DNA of 64,000 nucleotides, from NCBI GenBank assembly GCA_023664625.1, contig JAMPFD010000001.1, positions 186,001 through 250,000 of the forward strand. The letters run 5' to 3'. Of this stretch, positions 52,437 through 62,700 are shown one piece after another. The position numbers and the translations under genes were made by a program. The DNA is from Bacillota bacterium (GTDB taxonomy: Bacteria; Bacteroidota; Bacteroidia; Bacteroidales; Bacteroidaceae). Positions within the stretch are counted from its first letter, which is position 1; every line of letters begins with the position of its first letter. A model generated the notes under the pieces. It was not told where the DNA came from and did not search any database. It worked only from the letters and a program-made list of their open reading frames with translations.

Positions 52437-55019
52437 TTATTTCATTGTCACCGTAAGTGACTGTAAGTCTTCACTGCGTGAGCTGTTGCCAACCATCACA
52501 TTGTATTTTCCCGGAATGACACGCATGGTGTTTGACTCCTTATCCCAGCATTCGAAGGCATCACGTGGCAAATCCATCACGACATCAGTCTTTTGCCCAG
52601 CCTCAACACTGATGCGGCGGAAGGCCTTCAGGGTCTTTATCGGGCCGTCTGTGTCACCGATGCGCTTGATATATATCTGCACAACTTCCTCACCGTCACG
52701 GTCGCCCGCATTCTCCACGGTTACGAACATCTTGCCATCCTTATATCGAGGCTTAGAGAATCGGAACTGCGTGTAGCTAAGTCCGTAGCCGAAATGCCAC
52801 AGCGGAGAGCCTTGGAAGTAACGGTATGTGCGGTTGTCCATCCTGTAATCGAGAAAATCAGGCAAGTCATCCACACTTCTGTAGAACGTAACAGGGAGCT
52901 TTCCCGAAGGGTTATAGTCGCCGAAGAGCACGTCAGCGACAGCATCGCCGCCCCTTTCCCCCGGGTACCATGCCTGAAGGATTGCGTCACAGTTTTCGGT
53001 CTCCGGCACAAGGGCTACGGCAGAGCCTGAGCAATTGACATAGACTATGCGCTTTCCGCTGTCATGGATAGCCTTTATAAGGTCGCGCTGACACTGCGGA
53101 AGCTGTATATCCGTGCGGTCTCCGCCCTTGAAGCCATAGGCACTGACCTTCATTTCCTCACCCTCAAGACGCGGAGATATGCCACCGGCGAAGACAACCA
53201 CGTCAGCATCTGCCGTCTGTGCGAGAATCTCATCCTGTGAGAGTTCAAGCTTATGATACACATCGAACTCGAAATGTGCCATGCCGCTGACCTGCAGATA
53301 GTCCACCTGTATGTCATAATTCCTGCCTGCCACAACATTAATGTCCTTGTTCACGCTCTGCATGCCATGAGCCGTGCGGAACTTATTGTAGACGGTGTCG
53401 CCGTTGACAATGATCCGGCAGCCGTCATCAGCCTTCACGCTGAGAGTGACTATACCGTCATTCTCAGGAGTAAACACGGCAGAGTAAGCGGCAGAGAAAT
53501 TCTCCAGCTCCACTCCCGGGGCAAAGACAGTGTTGCCGCCATTGTCAAGATGCACGGAATTTGTATATAAAGCGGCAGCGACCGGAGTTCCCTTCTGCTC
53601 CTTATTGTTCCAATAGACAGCCTCAACGCCCGGCTTTCCCGAGCGTGTGTACAATTCCTTAAAATGACTGATGTTGAGAGAATTGCTCGTATGTCCGCTG
53701 CCGTTAATGTATTTTACCATGGCATTCTTTCCGGCCTTTGACCGTATTCCGTCGAGTATTGTCACTGTATGTACAGGATAGCCGCTGTAGTTACCCCACT
53801 GCATGACACTGTCATTGGCATTAGGACCTATGACGGCAATCTTCACATCATCCTTATTCAGAGGAAGGATGTTGTTCCTGTTCTGCAAAAGCACCATGGA
53901 TTCCTGCGCCATACGGTATGCGAGGTCGCTGTGAGCCTTTGAGCATAGATTCTCCTCAGGTATCTGCATCCACGGCACAAGACTGTCAGGATCAAGCTCA
54001 CCGAGACGGAAACGGCCTACAAGAAGACGTTTCAGCGAAACATCAATATCCTTCTCGCTCACCTCTCCGGCTTTCACCGCAGCCGGAATAGCCTTATATA
54101 CAGAACCGCAGTTGTTGTCCGTTCCGGCAAGAACGGCCTTGCCGACAGATTCTTCCGGTGTCTTTGTATACTCGTGATGTCCCTTCATGTGGAAGTCGCG
54201 GATAGCACCGCAGTCGGAGACGACTATGCCCTTGAAGCCCCATTCGCCGCGGAGTATCTGCTGCAGATAGCGTGTCTGCCCGCAGCACGGCTGTCCGTCA
54301 ATGCGCTGATAGGCACACATCACCTCCGCAACATCCCCCTCCTGCACCAAGGCCTTGAATGCAGGGAGATACGTTTCCCAAAGGTCCCGTTCAGGAAGGT
54401 CTTCTATATTAAATGTGTGGCGGTTCCATTCCGGTCCGGAATGTACGGCATAGTGTTTGGCACAAGCCAGGAGTTTCTTGTACTTTGAGTCCTTGGGACC
54501 CTCCAGTCCGCGCACCACGGCAAGTCCCATGCATGTTGTCAGATAAGGGTCTTCTCCGTAAGTTTCCTGTCCCCTTCCCCACCGCGGGTCGCGGAAAATA
54601 TTGATATTCGGTGTCCAGAATGAAAGTCCCTGGTAGCGGTTTATCTGTCCTGATGCTTTCGCCTGACGGTACTTTATGCGCGCCTCGTCACTGGCAGCGT
54701 CGAAGCAGCGGTAGAGCAGAGCATCGTCCCACGATGCCGCCATACCCATAGTGATTGGGAAAACTGTGTTATATCCGTTCCTCGCTATGCCGTGCAGTGC
54801 TTCGTTCCACCATTGGAACTGAGGAATTCCGAGCCGTTCAACAGGGTCGGAGACATCAATCATGAGGCGTGCTTTCTCCTCCAGCGTCAGTCTGCCGATA
54901 AGGTCGTCGGCACGCTGCTCAGGAGTAAGTGCCGTGTCTTGATAAGGATAAGTCGTCTGGGCTGTGGCAGAGAATGTCATCGCCATGCCGAGAAGCAACA
55001 GAGAGAATCTTTTGTTCAT
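52437..55019 (-). CDS. Exported glycoside hydrolase family 3 enzyme with PA14 insert (beta-xylosidase type)
   Basis: 860 residues. Signal peptide (LLLGMAMTFSATAQ), GH3 N-terminal barrel with QWWNEALHG and nucleophile Asp269 (GIVVSDCGAI), C-terminal GH3 domain split by a PA14 domain (about 465-600, including VKADDGCRIIVNG), and a fibronectin-III-like end. The QWWNEALHG motif and PA14 insertion resemble Prevotella xylan 1,4-beta-xylosidases such as Xyl3A; beta-glucosidase activity is the alternative. Single gene; a MITE lies 18 bases upstream of its start. Confidence 0.9.
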   Translation of the reverse strand: MNKRFSLLLLGMAMTFSATAQTTYPYQDTALTPEQRADDLIGRLTLEEKARLMIDVSDPVERLGIPQFQWWNEALHGIARNGYNTVFPITMGMAASWDDALLYRCFDAASDEARIKYRQAKASGQINRYQGLSFWTPNINIFRDPRWGRGQETYGEDPYLTTCMGLAVVRGLEGPKDSKYKKLLACAKHYAVHSGPEWNRHTFNIEDLPERDLWETYLPAFKALVQEGDVAEVMCAYQRIDGQPCCGQTRYLQQILRGEWGFKGIVVSDCGAIRDFHMKGHHEYTKTPEESVGKAVLAGTDNNCGSVYKAIPAAVKAGEVSEKDIDVSLKRLLVGRFRLGELDPDSLVPWMQIPEENLCSKAHSDLAYRMAQESMVLLQNRNNILPLNKDDVKIAVIGPNANDSVMQWGNYSGYPVHTVTILDGIRSKAGKNAMVKYINGSGHTSNSLNISHFKELYTRSGKPGVEAVYWNNKEQKGTPVAAALYTNSVHLDNGGNTVFAPGVELENFSAAYSAVFTPENDGIVTLSVKADDGCRIIVNGDTVYNKFRTAHGMQSVNKDINVVAGRNYDIQVDYLQVSGMAHFEFDVYHKLELSQDEILAQTADADVVVFAGGISPRLEGEEMKVSAYGFKGGDRTDIQLPQCQRDLIKAIHDSGKRIVYVNCSGSAVALVPETENCDAILQAWYPGERGGDAVADVLFGDYNPSGKLPVTFYRSVDDLPDFLDYRMDNRTYRYFQGSPLWHFGYGLSYTQFRFSKPRYKDGKMFVTVENAGDRDGEEVVQIYIKRIGDTDGPIKTLKAFRRISVEAGQKTDVVMDLPRDAFECWDKESNTMRVIPGKYNVMVGNSSRSEDLQSLTVTMK

Positions 55020-55037
55020 GGTAATTGTATAAGTATC

Positions 55038-55166
55038 TAAGTAACTATTGATAATTATTTTATGAATATTTTCTCACAAAACCTTGTCCTTTTTTGTCGG
55101 TTAGCACACTAACCGCCTAAAAAACAACTGCGGTTTTAGCATAAACTAATTTACAACAGCTACTTA
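55038..55166 (-). mobile_element. MITE-like element, copy D (129 bp, both ends intact)
   Basis: Ends TAAGTAACTATTGATAATTA and, inverted, TAAGTAGCTGTTGTAAATTA. The interior shares ATATTTTCTCAC, AAACCTTG and a reversed AGTTGTTTTTTAGGCGGTTA with copy C but lacks about 125 bases of its centre. It sits between the GH3 start and any upstream promoter. Confidence 0.65.
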
Positions 55167-55560
55167 GTCGGTTTATTTGGTTTTCTGCATAAAGGAACGT
55201 TTCTGCAAATTTCGTAAAAATTATTGAATTACACAAACCCATGTACAAAATTCCGCCGTTTTTCACATGTTTTCTACCCCTTGGCACGACACAGGGACAT
55301 ATTCCACGTGCACAAGACCTGCAAAGACAAGCGTCGTGGGACAATATTTGTCAGGCATGCAAGGAGAAAACGGCATGTTTGCCTCACGGTACATCACCCT
55401 CTCCATCCCACATCAACAACCCCGCCGCCATAAGACACGTCATGAAGAAACGAGTCCCGCAGGCTCTTTCCTACTGTCAGCAGGCTTTCCGCATATAAAT
55501 TTATCATCCGTCAAATAAAAAAATAATTCACACATTACCCCAAAATACGGAAATTCTTTG

Positions 55561-55568
55561 TAACTTTG
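55561..55568 (+). promoter_or_regulatory. Predicted -7 box for the SpoU methyltransferase
   Basis: TAACTTTG; implies a leader of about 110 bases. Confidence 0.5.
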
Positions 55569-55687
55569 CCGTCACCAAGCGCTGCAAGACTCCTTTTGCA
55601 GGGCATCACGGTAAGGCACCCTACATTTTCAAGTCACTTCCCCGCCGAAAGAATCCGGCATACAATGATTTCATTTCACCCACAATA

Positions 55688-56236
55688 ATGATAAGAAAAC
55701 TAAAGACAATGGAGATGCAGCGTATCTCCGTGGAAGAATTTCATGAGGCGGAAAAGATGCCTCTCATCGTTGTTCTCGATGACGTACGTTCAATGCACAA
55801 TGTAGGAAGCGTGTTCCGCACCTGCGATGCATTCCGTGCCGAGGGCATTTATCTCTGCGGAATCACCGCCACCCCTCCTCAGAACGAGATTCACAAAACG
55901 GCTCTCGGTGCAGAGGAAAGCGTTGCATGGAACTACTTCCCGTCGGCAACGGATGCCGTGGAGAAGTTACATCGCGACGGCTATAAGGTCTTTGCCGTAG
56001 AGCAATGTGAAGGCTCCATGATGCTTGACAGAATTGGCACCGTTGTCACTGAGAACGACAATAAGGAGCGTTATGCCGTCATTCTCGGCAATGAGGTTCA
56101 CGGTGTACACCAGGAAGTCATCGACCTGTGTGACGGTTGCATCGAGATTCCGCAATTTGGGACAAAGCATTCACTGAACGTATCTGTCACGGGAGGAATA
56201 ATAATATGGGAATTTGCCCGCAGGATTATGCTATAG
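55688..56236 (+). CDS. SpoU/TrmH-family RNA 2'-O-methyltransferase
   Basis: 182 residues, SPOUT-fold enzyme methylating ribose in tRNA or rRNA. The three motifs are clear: NVGSVFRTCDAF, LGNEVHGV and IPQFGTKHSLNVSVTGGI. No N-terminal substrate-binding domain, so the target is uncertain. A small membrane protein gene follows. Confidence 0.92.
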   Translation: MIRKLKTMEMQRISVEEFHEAEKMPLIVVLDDVRSMHNVGSVFRTCDAFRAEGIYLCGITATPPQNEIHKTALGAEESVAWNYFPSATDAVEKLHRDGYKVFAVEQCEGSMMLDRIGTVVTENDNKERYAVILGNEVHGVHQEVIDLCDGCIEIPQFGTKHSLNVSVTGGIIIWEFARRIML

Positions 56237-56313
56237 GACAGACTTATTACGTCTATCTATCGGGACAGCAAGAGTATAATGACACTGTTTTTCTTTAGAA
56301 CACAAGCAATATT

Positions 56314-56544
56314 ATGTTTACAGGTTTTATCAGCGGTGCGATAGCAGGATATATCGCTGCACGCATCACAAAAGGTGAAGGTAAGGGATGTCTGACCAAC
56401 CTTGCCATAGGAATCATCGGAGGTATGGTGGCTGACTGGCTGTTCGGCTATCTCGGAATGTCTTGGCATCTCTCCTGTCCGTGGATAGCATCGATAATAG
56501 GTGCGATACTGTTCCTCATAGTCCTTAACAAGATTACAGGATAG
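56314..56544 (+). CDS. GlsB/YeaQ/YmgE family small membrane protein
   Basis: 76 residues with three hydrophobic Gly-rich helices (FISGAIAGYIAARIT, NLAIGIIGGMVADWLFGYLG, WIASIIGAILFLIVLNKITG). Matches the transglycosylase-associated/YeaQ family, linked to stress response in some bacteria. No catalytic residues. Confidence 0.85.
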   Translation: MFTGFISGAIAGYIAARITKGEGKGCLTNLAIGIIGGMVADWLFGYLGMSWHLSCPWIASIIGAILFLIVLNKITG

Positions 56545-56587
56545 AGCATCGTTCTATCTTTTCCACGAAACATCATATATGTATATA

Positions 56588-56634
56588 GCGCACAAGCCGT
56601 GCGGAGGCGAAGAACTTCCGCACGGCTTGTGCGC
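56588..56634. terminator. Bidirectional terminator
   Basis: Perfect 18-bp stem (56588-56605 with 56617-56634), 11-base loop, between convergent genes ending at 56544 and 56676. Confidence 0.8.
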
Positions 56635-56675
56635 CATATGGCATTATGCCGCCGGCAACAGTCCCGGCAGCGGGG

Positions 56676-58727
56676 TCATCGTTTATAGTTTCTCAGGCCT
56701 GTAGAGAGGAATTCCTTATATTTCGGAATGTCCTCGTCATAGGAATAGGCGGCATTGAGCGGCTTTCCTTCATTATCAAGAAGGACATAGAACGGCTGAG
56801 TGTTGCTGCCGAACTTCGTGCGCTGGAAGTAACTCCACTTGTCTCCTACGGTGCGGAGCTTGCGTGGCGTGCCGTTTTCCATCACCTCAACAGGTTCCGG
56901 CAGCGGAGTCTTGTCGTCCACGAAGAGCTGCACAAGAACATAATCGTCGGTAATCATGGCCTTCACGCCCTCATCAGTCCATACGGCAGCCTCCATCTTG
57001 CGGCAGTTGACACAACCGAAGCCCGTGAAATCAATCATCACCGGCTTGCCCTGACGGCGTGCCTCCTCCATGCCTGCCTCGAAATCCTTATACCGAGCCT
57101 CAATTGTCTCACTCTCAGCAAGATTAAAATCCTGTGTGGACATCGGCGGAGCGAAGGCTGAGACAGCCTTGCACGGCGCGCCCCAAAGTCCGGGAATCAT
57201 ATATATGGCGAAAGCGAAGGAGCACAAAGCCATGAAGAGTTTCGTCACCGGAGTACGATGGTTGATGATTTTCTCACCCATTTCGTCCCATTCATCCTCA
57301 TCATGCGGGAAGCGAATCCATCCTACAAGGTAACACCCGAGGAGGAAGAATATCACTATCCAGAGCGACAGGAACACTTCACGGTCGAGAATATGCCAGC
57401 CGTAGGCGAGGTCGGCAACACTAAGGAACTTCAGCGAGAATGCCAGTTCCACGAAGCCGAGAGTCACTTTCACATTATTCATCCAGTTGCCCGACTTCGG
57501 CACACTCTTCAGCCAGGTTGGGAAAACAGCAAAGAGAGTGAACGGCAGGGCGAGAGCAAGGGCGAAGCCGAACATGCCTACGGCAGGACCTGTGATATTT
57601 CCCGAAGTTCCCATTTCCACGAGCAGGAAGCCTATGATAGGTCCCGTGCAGGAGAAACTGACAAGAGCGAGGGTGAATGCCATGAGGAAGATGCTCAGCA
57701 AGCCTGTCGTTGAGGAGGCCTTGCTGTCCACGGCGTTTGTCCAGCTTGACGGCAGCACTATCTCAAACCCTCCCAGGAACGATGCTCCGAAGACGACAAG
57801 CAGCAGGAAGAAGAATATGTTGAACACGGCATTTGTCGACAGGGCGTTAAGTGCGGAAGCCCCGAACAGCAGTGTCACGGCAAGACCGAGGGCAAGATAT
57901 ATCACGATTATCGACAGTCCGTATGTGAAAGCGTCTCGTATGCCCTTACGCTTGTCCTCCTTGGCACGCTTCAGGAAGAAGCTCACCGTCATCGGGATGA
58001 TGGGCCATACGCATGGTGTCAGCAAGGCAATGAAGCCGCCCAGTATGCCGAGGACAAATATCGTGAGCAGCGAACCGTCAGCACTGCCGCCCGGTGTGTC
58101 ACCGTTCTCAAACGCCGCAAGCTCCTTTATTACAGGAGTCCATAGTCCTTCGCCGGCACTGACGGCAACCGTTGCTGAGTCTGTTGTCACGGAATCCTTT
58201 GCTTCTGGGGCATTTGCGGCAGTCATGTCAGCAGGAGTTCCCGTCACGGCGGCAGCCTCAGCCTTATCTTCCGCGGCAGCTCCCTTTACAGTTCCGTTAT
58301 AGGAGAACTCAACACTGGCAGGAGGCAGACAGCTCTGATTGCTGCAGGCACCGTATTCCAGATATCCCTGCACCTTGTAGCTCTTGCCCGTAAGCTTCAG
58401 TCTCTGGGTGAATGTCACAGAATTTTCATAATATGACACTGTCGCGCCGAACATATCCTCATACGTACGTACAGGCGCTTTGTCAGCTTTCAGTCCGCCG
58501 ACAACCTTCGCGCCCTCAATTGCTTCAACATTAAAGGAAGCCGGTATGGGACCGTTTTTCTCATCAGGAGAGTAGACATGCCATCCGCTGTCAATCTTTC
58601 CTGAGAAAGTCACGGTTATCTCGTCAGCCGAAGTCTGCTTCACTGAAGGCTTGAAAGTGACCTGAGCCATGGCAGAGACCATGCACAGCAGGAGTACACT
58701 GAGGCATAATACCGTTTTTCTTGTCAT
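56676..58727 (-). CDS. dsbD: Thiol:disulfide interchange protein DsbD
   Basis: Transfers electrons from cytosolic thioredoxin to periplasmic thiol proteins. 683 residues: signal peptide, N-terminal DsbD alpha-like domain with Cys128 and Cys133 (GACSNQSCLPP), eight-helix core (LTPCVWPIIPMTV; FSCTGPIIGFLLV) and C-terminal thioredoxin-like domain with GFGCVNCRKME (Cys pair near 571-574). All three cysteine pairs needed for the relay appear present. Confidence 0.94.
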   Translation of the reverse strand: MTRKTVLCLSVLLLCMVSAMAQVTFKPSVKQTSADEITVTFSGKIDSGWHVYSPDEKNGPIPASFNVEAIEGAKVVGGLKADKAPVRTYEDMFGATVSYYENSVTFTQRLKLTGKSYKVQGYLEYGACSNQSCLPPASVEFSYNGTVKGAAAEDKAEAAAVTGTPADMTAANAPEAKDSVTTDSATVAVSAGEGLWTPVIKELAAFENGDTPGGSADGSLLTIFVLGILGGFIALLTPCVWPIIPMTVSFFLKRAKEDKRKGIRDAFTYGLSIIVIYLALGLAVTLLFGASALNALSTNAVFNIFFFLLLVVFGASFLGGFEIVLPSSWTNAVDSKASSTTGLLSIFLMAFTLALVSFSCTGPIIGFLLVEMGTSGNITGPAVGMFGFALALALPFTLFAVFPTWLKSVPKSGNWMNNVKVTLGFVELAFSLKFLSVADLAYGWHILDREVFLSLWIVIFFLLGCYLVGWIRFPHDEDEWDEMGEKIINHRTPVTKLFMALCSFAFAIYMIPGLWGAPCKAVSAFAPPMSTQDFNLAESETIEARYKDFEAGMEEARRQGKPVMIDFTGFGCVNCRKMEAAVWTDEGVKAMITDDYVLVQLFVDDKTPLPEPVEVMENGTPRKLRTVGDKWSYFQRTKFGSNTQPFYVLLDNEGKPLNAAYSYDEDIPKYKEFLSTGLRNYKR

Positions 58728-58822
58728 CTGTAGCTTATGTTATTTGTTTCAGTAGTTTTGTAAACGCCGGGAGCCCGCAGAGCAGGTCTCTGACATTGAA
58801 GCTTTCCGGCAGTCTTCCGATA

Positions 58823-59455
58823 TTATCGTGAGAACATATATGTCAGTTTCAGGGACACAGACCTATCCTTGGGATTGGCCAGATATGCATATTTCTCACT
58901 GACCGGTTTCTGCAGGCTGAAGCTGCATCCCACGCCGACTTCCCATTTCCCGTAGTCTACACCGACATAGGCTTTCAGTCCGTAGTCAAAACGGGTGATA
59001 CATCCGGGAATGTCTGTGTCTATATTCATCATATCATAACAATCTGTCAATGATGACCTGGCATCATGCCACAGCTTGTAAGCGACATACGGTCCTGCCT
59101 CGACGGAAAGGGCACTGTAATCGTTGAGTCCGTATTTCACTCCCAGCATGGCAGGCAGTTCCATATAGTAGATGTCCCATTTCCAGTCCAGCCTTCTGTC
59201 GCCGGCATCTGTATAGATGTCACTCACCCATCCTCGTGAAGCGAAGGAAAGTCCCGTGCTGAGATAAAGATAGCTGTCAGCATCAGAGAACGCCAGTTCA
59301 CCTTTCACGCCGACATTAAAGCCGAAACGGCTTCTCACGTCTTGCGGACATGACAGGGAGATACCTCCCGTTGCACCATAGTCAAATGACTGGGCAAAGG
59401 AACACACACATGTCAGAACCATTACCCACAACATCAAGAAACGTTTCATCATCAT
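58823..59455 (-). CDS. Outer-membrane beta-barrel protein (PorT/OmpX-like)
   Basis: 210 residues. Signal peptide (FLMLWVMVLTCVCSFA) then alternating amphipathic strands with aromatic ends; MELPAMLGVKYGL, AGPYVAYKL and FDYGLKAYVGVDYGKWEVGVG are typical of the 8-stranded barrels annotated as porin-family proteins in Bacteroidetes. Ends with Phe-Ser-Arg after an aromatic strand. Function unknown. Three adjacent Met codons make the exact start uncertain by two residues. Confidence 0.85.
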   Translation of the reverse strand: MMMKRFLMLWVMVLTCVCSFAQSFDYGATGGISLSCPQDVRSRFGFNVGVKGELAFSDADSYLYLSTGLSFASRGWVSDIYTDAGDRRLDWKWDIYYMELPAMLGVKYGLNDYSALSVEAGPYVAYKLWHDARSSLTDCYDMMNIDTDIPGCITRFDYGLKAYVGVDYGKWEVGVGCSFSLQKPVSEKYAYLANPKDRSVSLKLTYMFSR

Positions 59456-59610
59456 TTTTGTTTATTAGATATTTATGAATATAACGGGGATGTTCCGCTC
59501 TTATTGTGCCACACGGAATCATATTTCCTGCACAGAAGAACGGCATCTCAACACCATCGGGGACACCTGCGGCGGCAGCATGCGGAACGCCTGATACTTA
59601 AAGAGATGAA

Positions 59611-59686
59611 GACAGGTGCATCAACCATAATGCAGGTCCCGGAAGCCATAATGGCTATGGTGACCGTCATGGCCGACGCACCTGTC
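59611..59686 (-). terminator. Large imperfect hairpin after carB
   Basis: GACAGGTGC (59611-59619) pairs with GCACCTGTC (59678-59686); a smaller hairpin AGCCAT/ATGGCT (59644-59656) lies within. Probable terminator. Confidence 0.5.
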
Positions 59687-59712
59687 TTTCTATATAGTCA
59701 AAACCTTACGGC

Positions 59713-62700
59713 TTACTCGTACTCCTGCCAGCTCTTTATCTGCAGACCGTCAAGCTGCTTCTCACAGAATGCCTCGATGAATGCAGACGCAAGGCGGGCA
59801 TTGGTTATCAACGGTATGTTATGGTCTATCGCACCGCGGCGGATCTTATAGCCGTTGGTAAGCTCGCGCTTGGTGTGGTTCTTCGGAATGTTCACTATAA
59901 GGTCGAACTTATGGTCGTGAATCATGTCCATCACATTCGCAATGTGTGAATCCTCGTCAGGCCATCCCACAGCCATGGCTTTCACGCCGTTCTCATTGAG
60001 ATACCTTGCCGTTCCTTCCGTTGCATAGACCGCATAGCCTGCCTTGTCCAAAGCCTGTGCAGCATCGAGGAGCGAAGCCTTTTCCCTGGCACCGCCGCTT
60101 GACAGCATGATGCCCTTGTCCTTTGAAGGAATCTTATAGCCTGTGGCAATCATTGAGTTGAGCAGCGCCTCCTCGTAAGAGTCGCCCATACAGCCCACCT
60201 CTCCTGTGGATGACATGTCCACGCCGAGGATAGGGTCTGCGTTCTGCAGGCGTGCGAAAGAGAACTGCGAAGCCTTTACGCCCATGCGGTCAATATCGAA
60301 TACAGACTTGTCAGGCTGCTTGTAAGGAGCGTCAAGCATGATGCGTGTCGCTGTCTCTATGAAGTTGCGCTTAAGCACCTTTGAGACAAACGGGAACGAG
60401 CGTGAGGCACGCAGGTTACACTCTATGACCTTCACATCACGTCCTTTGGCAAGGAACTGTATGTTGAAAGGACCGGAGATATTAAGTTCCTTTGCTATGG
60501 CACGGGCAATTTTCTTTATGCGGCGGGTGGTGGCAAAGGTAATCTGCTGTGCGGGGAACACCATGGTGGCATCGCCTGAATGCACGCCGGCATACTCTAT
60601 ATGCTCAGAGATTCCGTACTCGACAATCTCACCGTTCTGCGCCACACCGTCAAACTCTATCTCATTGGTCTCCGTCATGAACTGTGAGATGACCACCGGA
60701 TACTCCTTCGACACCTCGGAGGCAGCGGCAAGGAAACGCTTCAGCTCGTCATTATCGTAGCAGACATTCATCGCCGCACCAGAGAGGACGTATGACGGAC
60801 GGACAAGAACAGGGAAGCCAACCTCGTCGATGAACGCCTGCACATCCTCCATTGATGTCAGCGCAGACCAGCGTGGCTGGTCGATGCCGAGAGTGTCAAG
60901 CATGGCAGAGAACTTTCCTCTGTTCTCCGCGCGGTCGATGGAGACAGGGCTTGTGCCGAGGATCGGCACGCTCTGACGATGGAGCTTCATCGCCAGGTTG
61001 TTAGGAATCTGGCCGCCGACAGAAACGATAACGCCACGAGGATTCTCAAGGTCGATGACATCCAGCACACGCTCAAATGACAGTTCGTCAAAATACAGGC
61101 GGTCGCACATGTCATAATCCGTGGAGACTGTCTCAGGATTATAATTTATCATGATACTCTTATAGCCCAGTTTGCGTGCAGTACTGATAGCATTTACAGA
61201 GCACCAGTCAAACTCTACGGAAGACCCTATGCGGTAAGCACCCGAGCCGAGGACAACGACGGACTTCTCATTATTATAATAGTTGACATCATTTCCTTCC
61301 ACGGCGTACGTCATATAGAGATAGTTCGTCAGCTCCGGATGCTCGCTTGCGACAGTCTCTATGCGCTTCACGGCAGGCAGGATGCCGAGTTTCTTACGGT
61401 ATGCACGGACTGCAAGGTTCTCCTTCTCCATATTGCCTGTCTGAGGCTTCAGCACGAAGCGTGCTATCTGGAAGTCCGAGAAGCCCCACACCTTTGCCTG
61501 GCGCATAACGTCGGCAGGGATTTCCTCGAGCGCATTGTAGCCCTCAAGCTTAGCCTTGTAGTCGACAATGTTCTTCATGCGCTCCAGGAACCATGGGTCA
61601 ATCTTCGTCAATTCATGGATACGCTCAATGGAATAGCCCTCCTCCAGTGCCTGGGCAATTGCGAAAACGCGGAGGTCAGTCGGATTGGCAAGTTCCTCGT
61701 CAAGGTTGTCAAACCGCGTGTGGTCATTGCCTACGAAGCCGTGCATGCCCTGGCCTATCATGCGGAGGCCCTTCTGGATCATCTCCTCAAAAGAGCGGCC
61801 GATGGACATAATCTCACCGACAGACTTCATGGAAGAGCCGATTTTACGGCTTACACCTGCGAATTTGGTGAGGTCCCAGCGCGGAATCTTGCATATCATG
61901 TAGTCGAGTTCCGGAGCCTTGTATGCAGAATTAGGCGTTCCCGGCTCACCAATCTGGTCCAAAGTATAACCGAGGGCAATCTTCGCCGCCACGAAAGCGA
62001 GCGGATAGCCTGTCGCCTTGGACGCAAGGGCTGACGAGCGTGAGAGACGGGCGTTAATTTCTATGATACGGTAGTCGTTGGTCTCGGCATTGAAAGCATA
62101 CTGTATGTTACACTCACCGACAATATTCAGGTGGCGTACACACTTCACAGCGATGTCCTGAAGCATTCTAACCTGCTCCTCTGTCAGGGAACATGTCGGG
62201 GCAACGACGATAGACTCACCCGTATGGATTCCCAACGGGTCAAAGTTCTCCATCGATGCAACGGTGAAGCAGCGGTCATTGGCATCACGGATAACCTCGA
62301 ACTCAATCTCCTTCCATCCTTTCAGAGACTCCTCGACAAGAACCTGGGGAGCGAACGTGAATGCCGATTCGGCAATCTCCACAAACGTTTTCTCGTCAGG
62401 ACAGACACCGGAGCCGAGGCCACCCAAAGCGTATGCCGAACGTATCATGACAGGATAGCCTATGCGGCGTGCCGTAGAGACAGCCTCCTCCATGGTCTCG
62501 CAAGCCTGTGAGACAGGCACTTTCAGATCAATCTTGTTCAGCTCCTTGACAAACAGGTCACGGTCCTCGGTGTTCATGATGGCCTCGACGCTTGTGCCGA
62601 GCACTTCCACCCCATACTCGCGGAGGGTTCCGTTTCTGTAAAGCTCCGTACCACAGTTGAGCGCAGTCTGTCCGCCAAAGGCAAGAAAGATTCCGTCAGG

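Larger units (their letters stand above)
55020..55687. other. 0.67-kb gene-free region
   Basis: Contains MITE copy D and the promoter of the SpoU gene. Several short plus frames overlap between 55224 and 55518 without protein-like signals. Nothing else recognised. Confidence 0.6.

Noticed and set aside
55224..55518. Overlapping plus-strand frames before the SpoU gene
   Set aside because: Three frames overlap the same DNA with no protein-like features and end before the real promoter at 55561.
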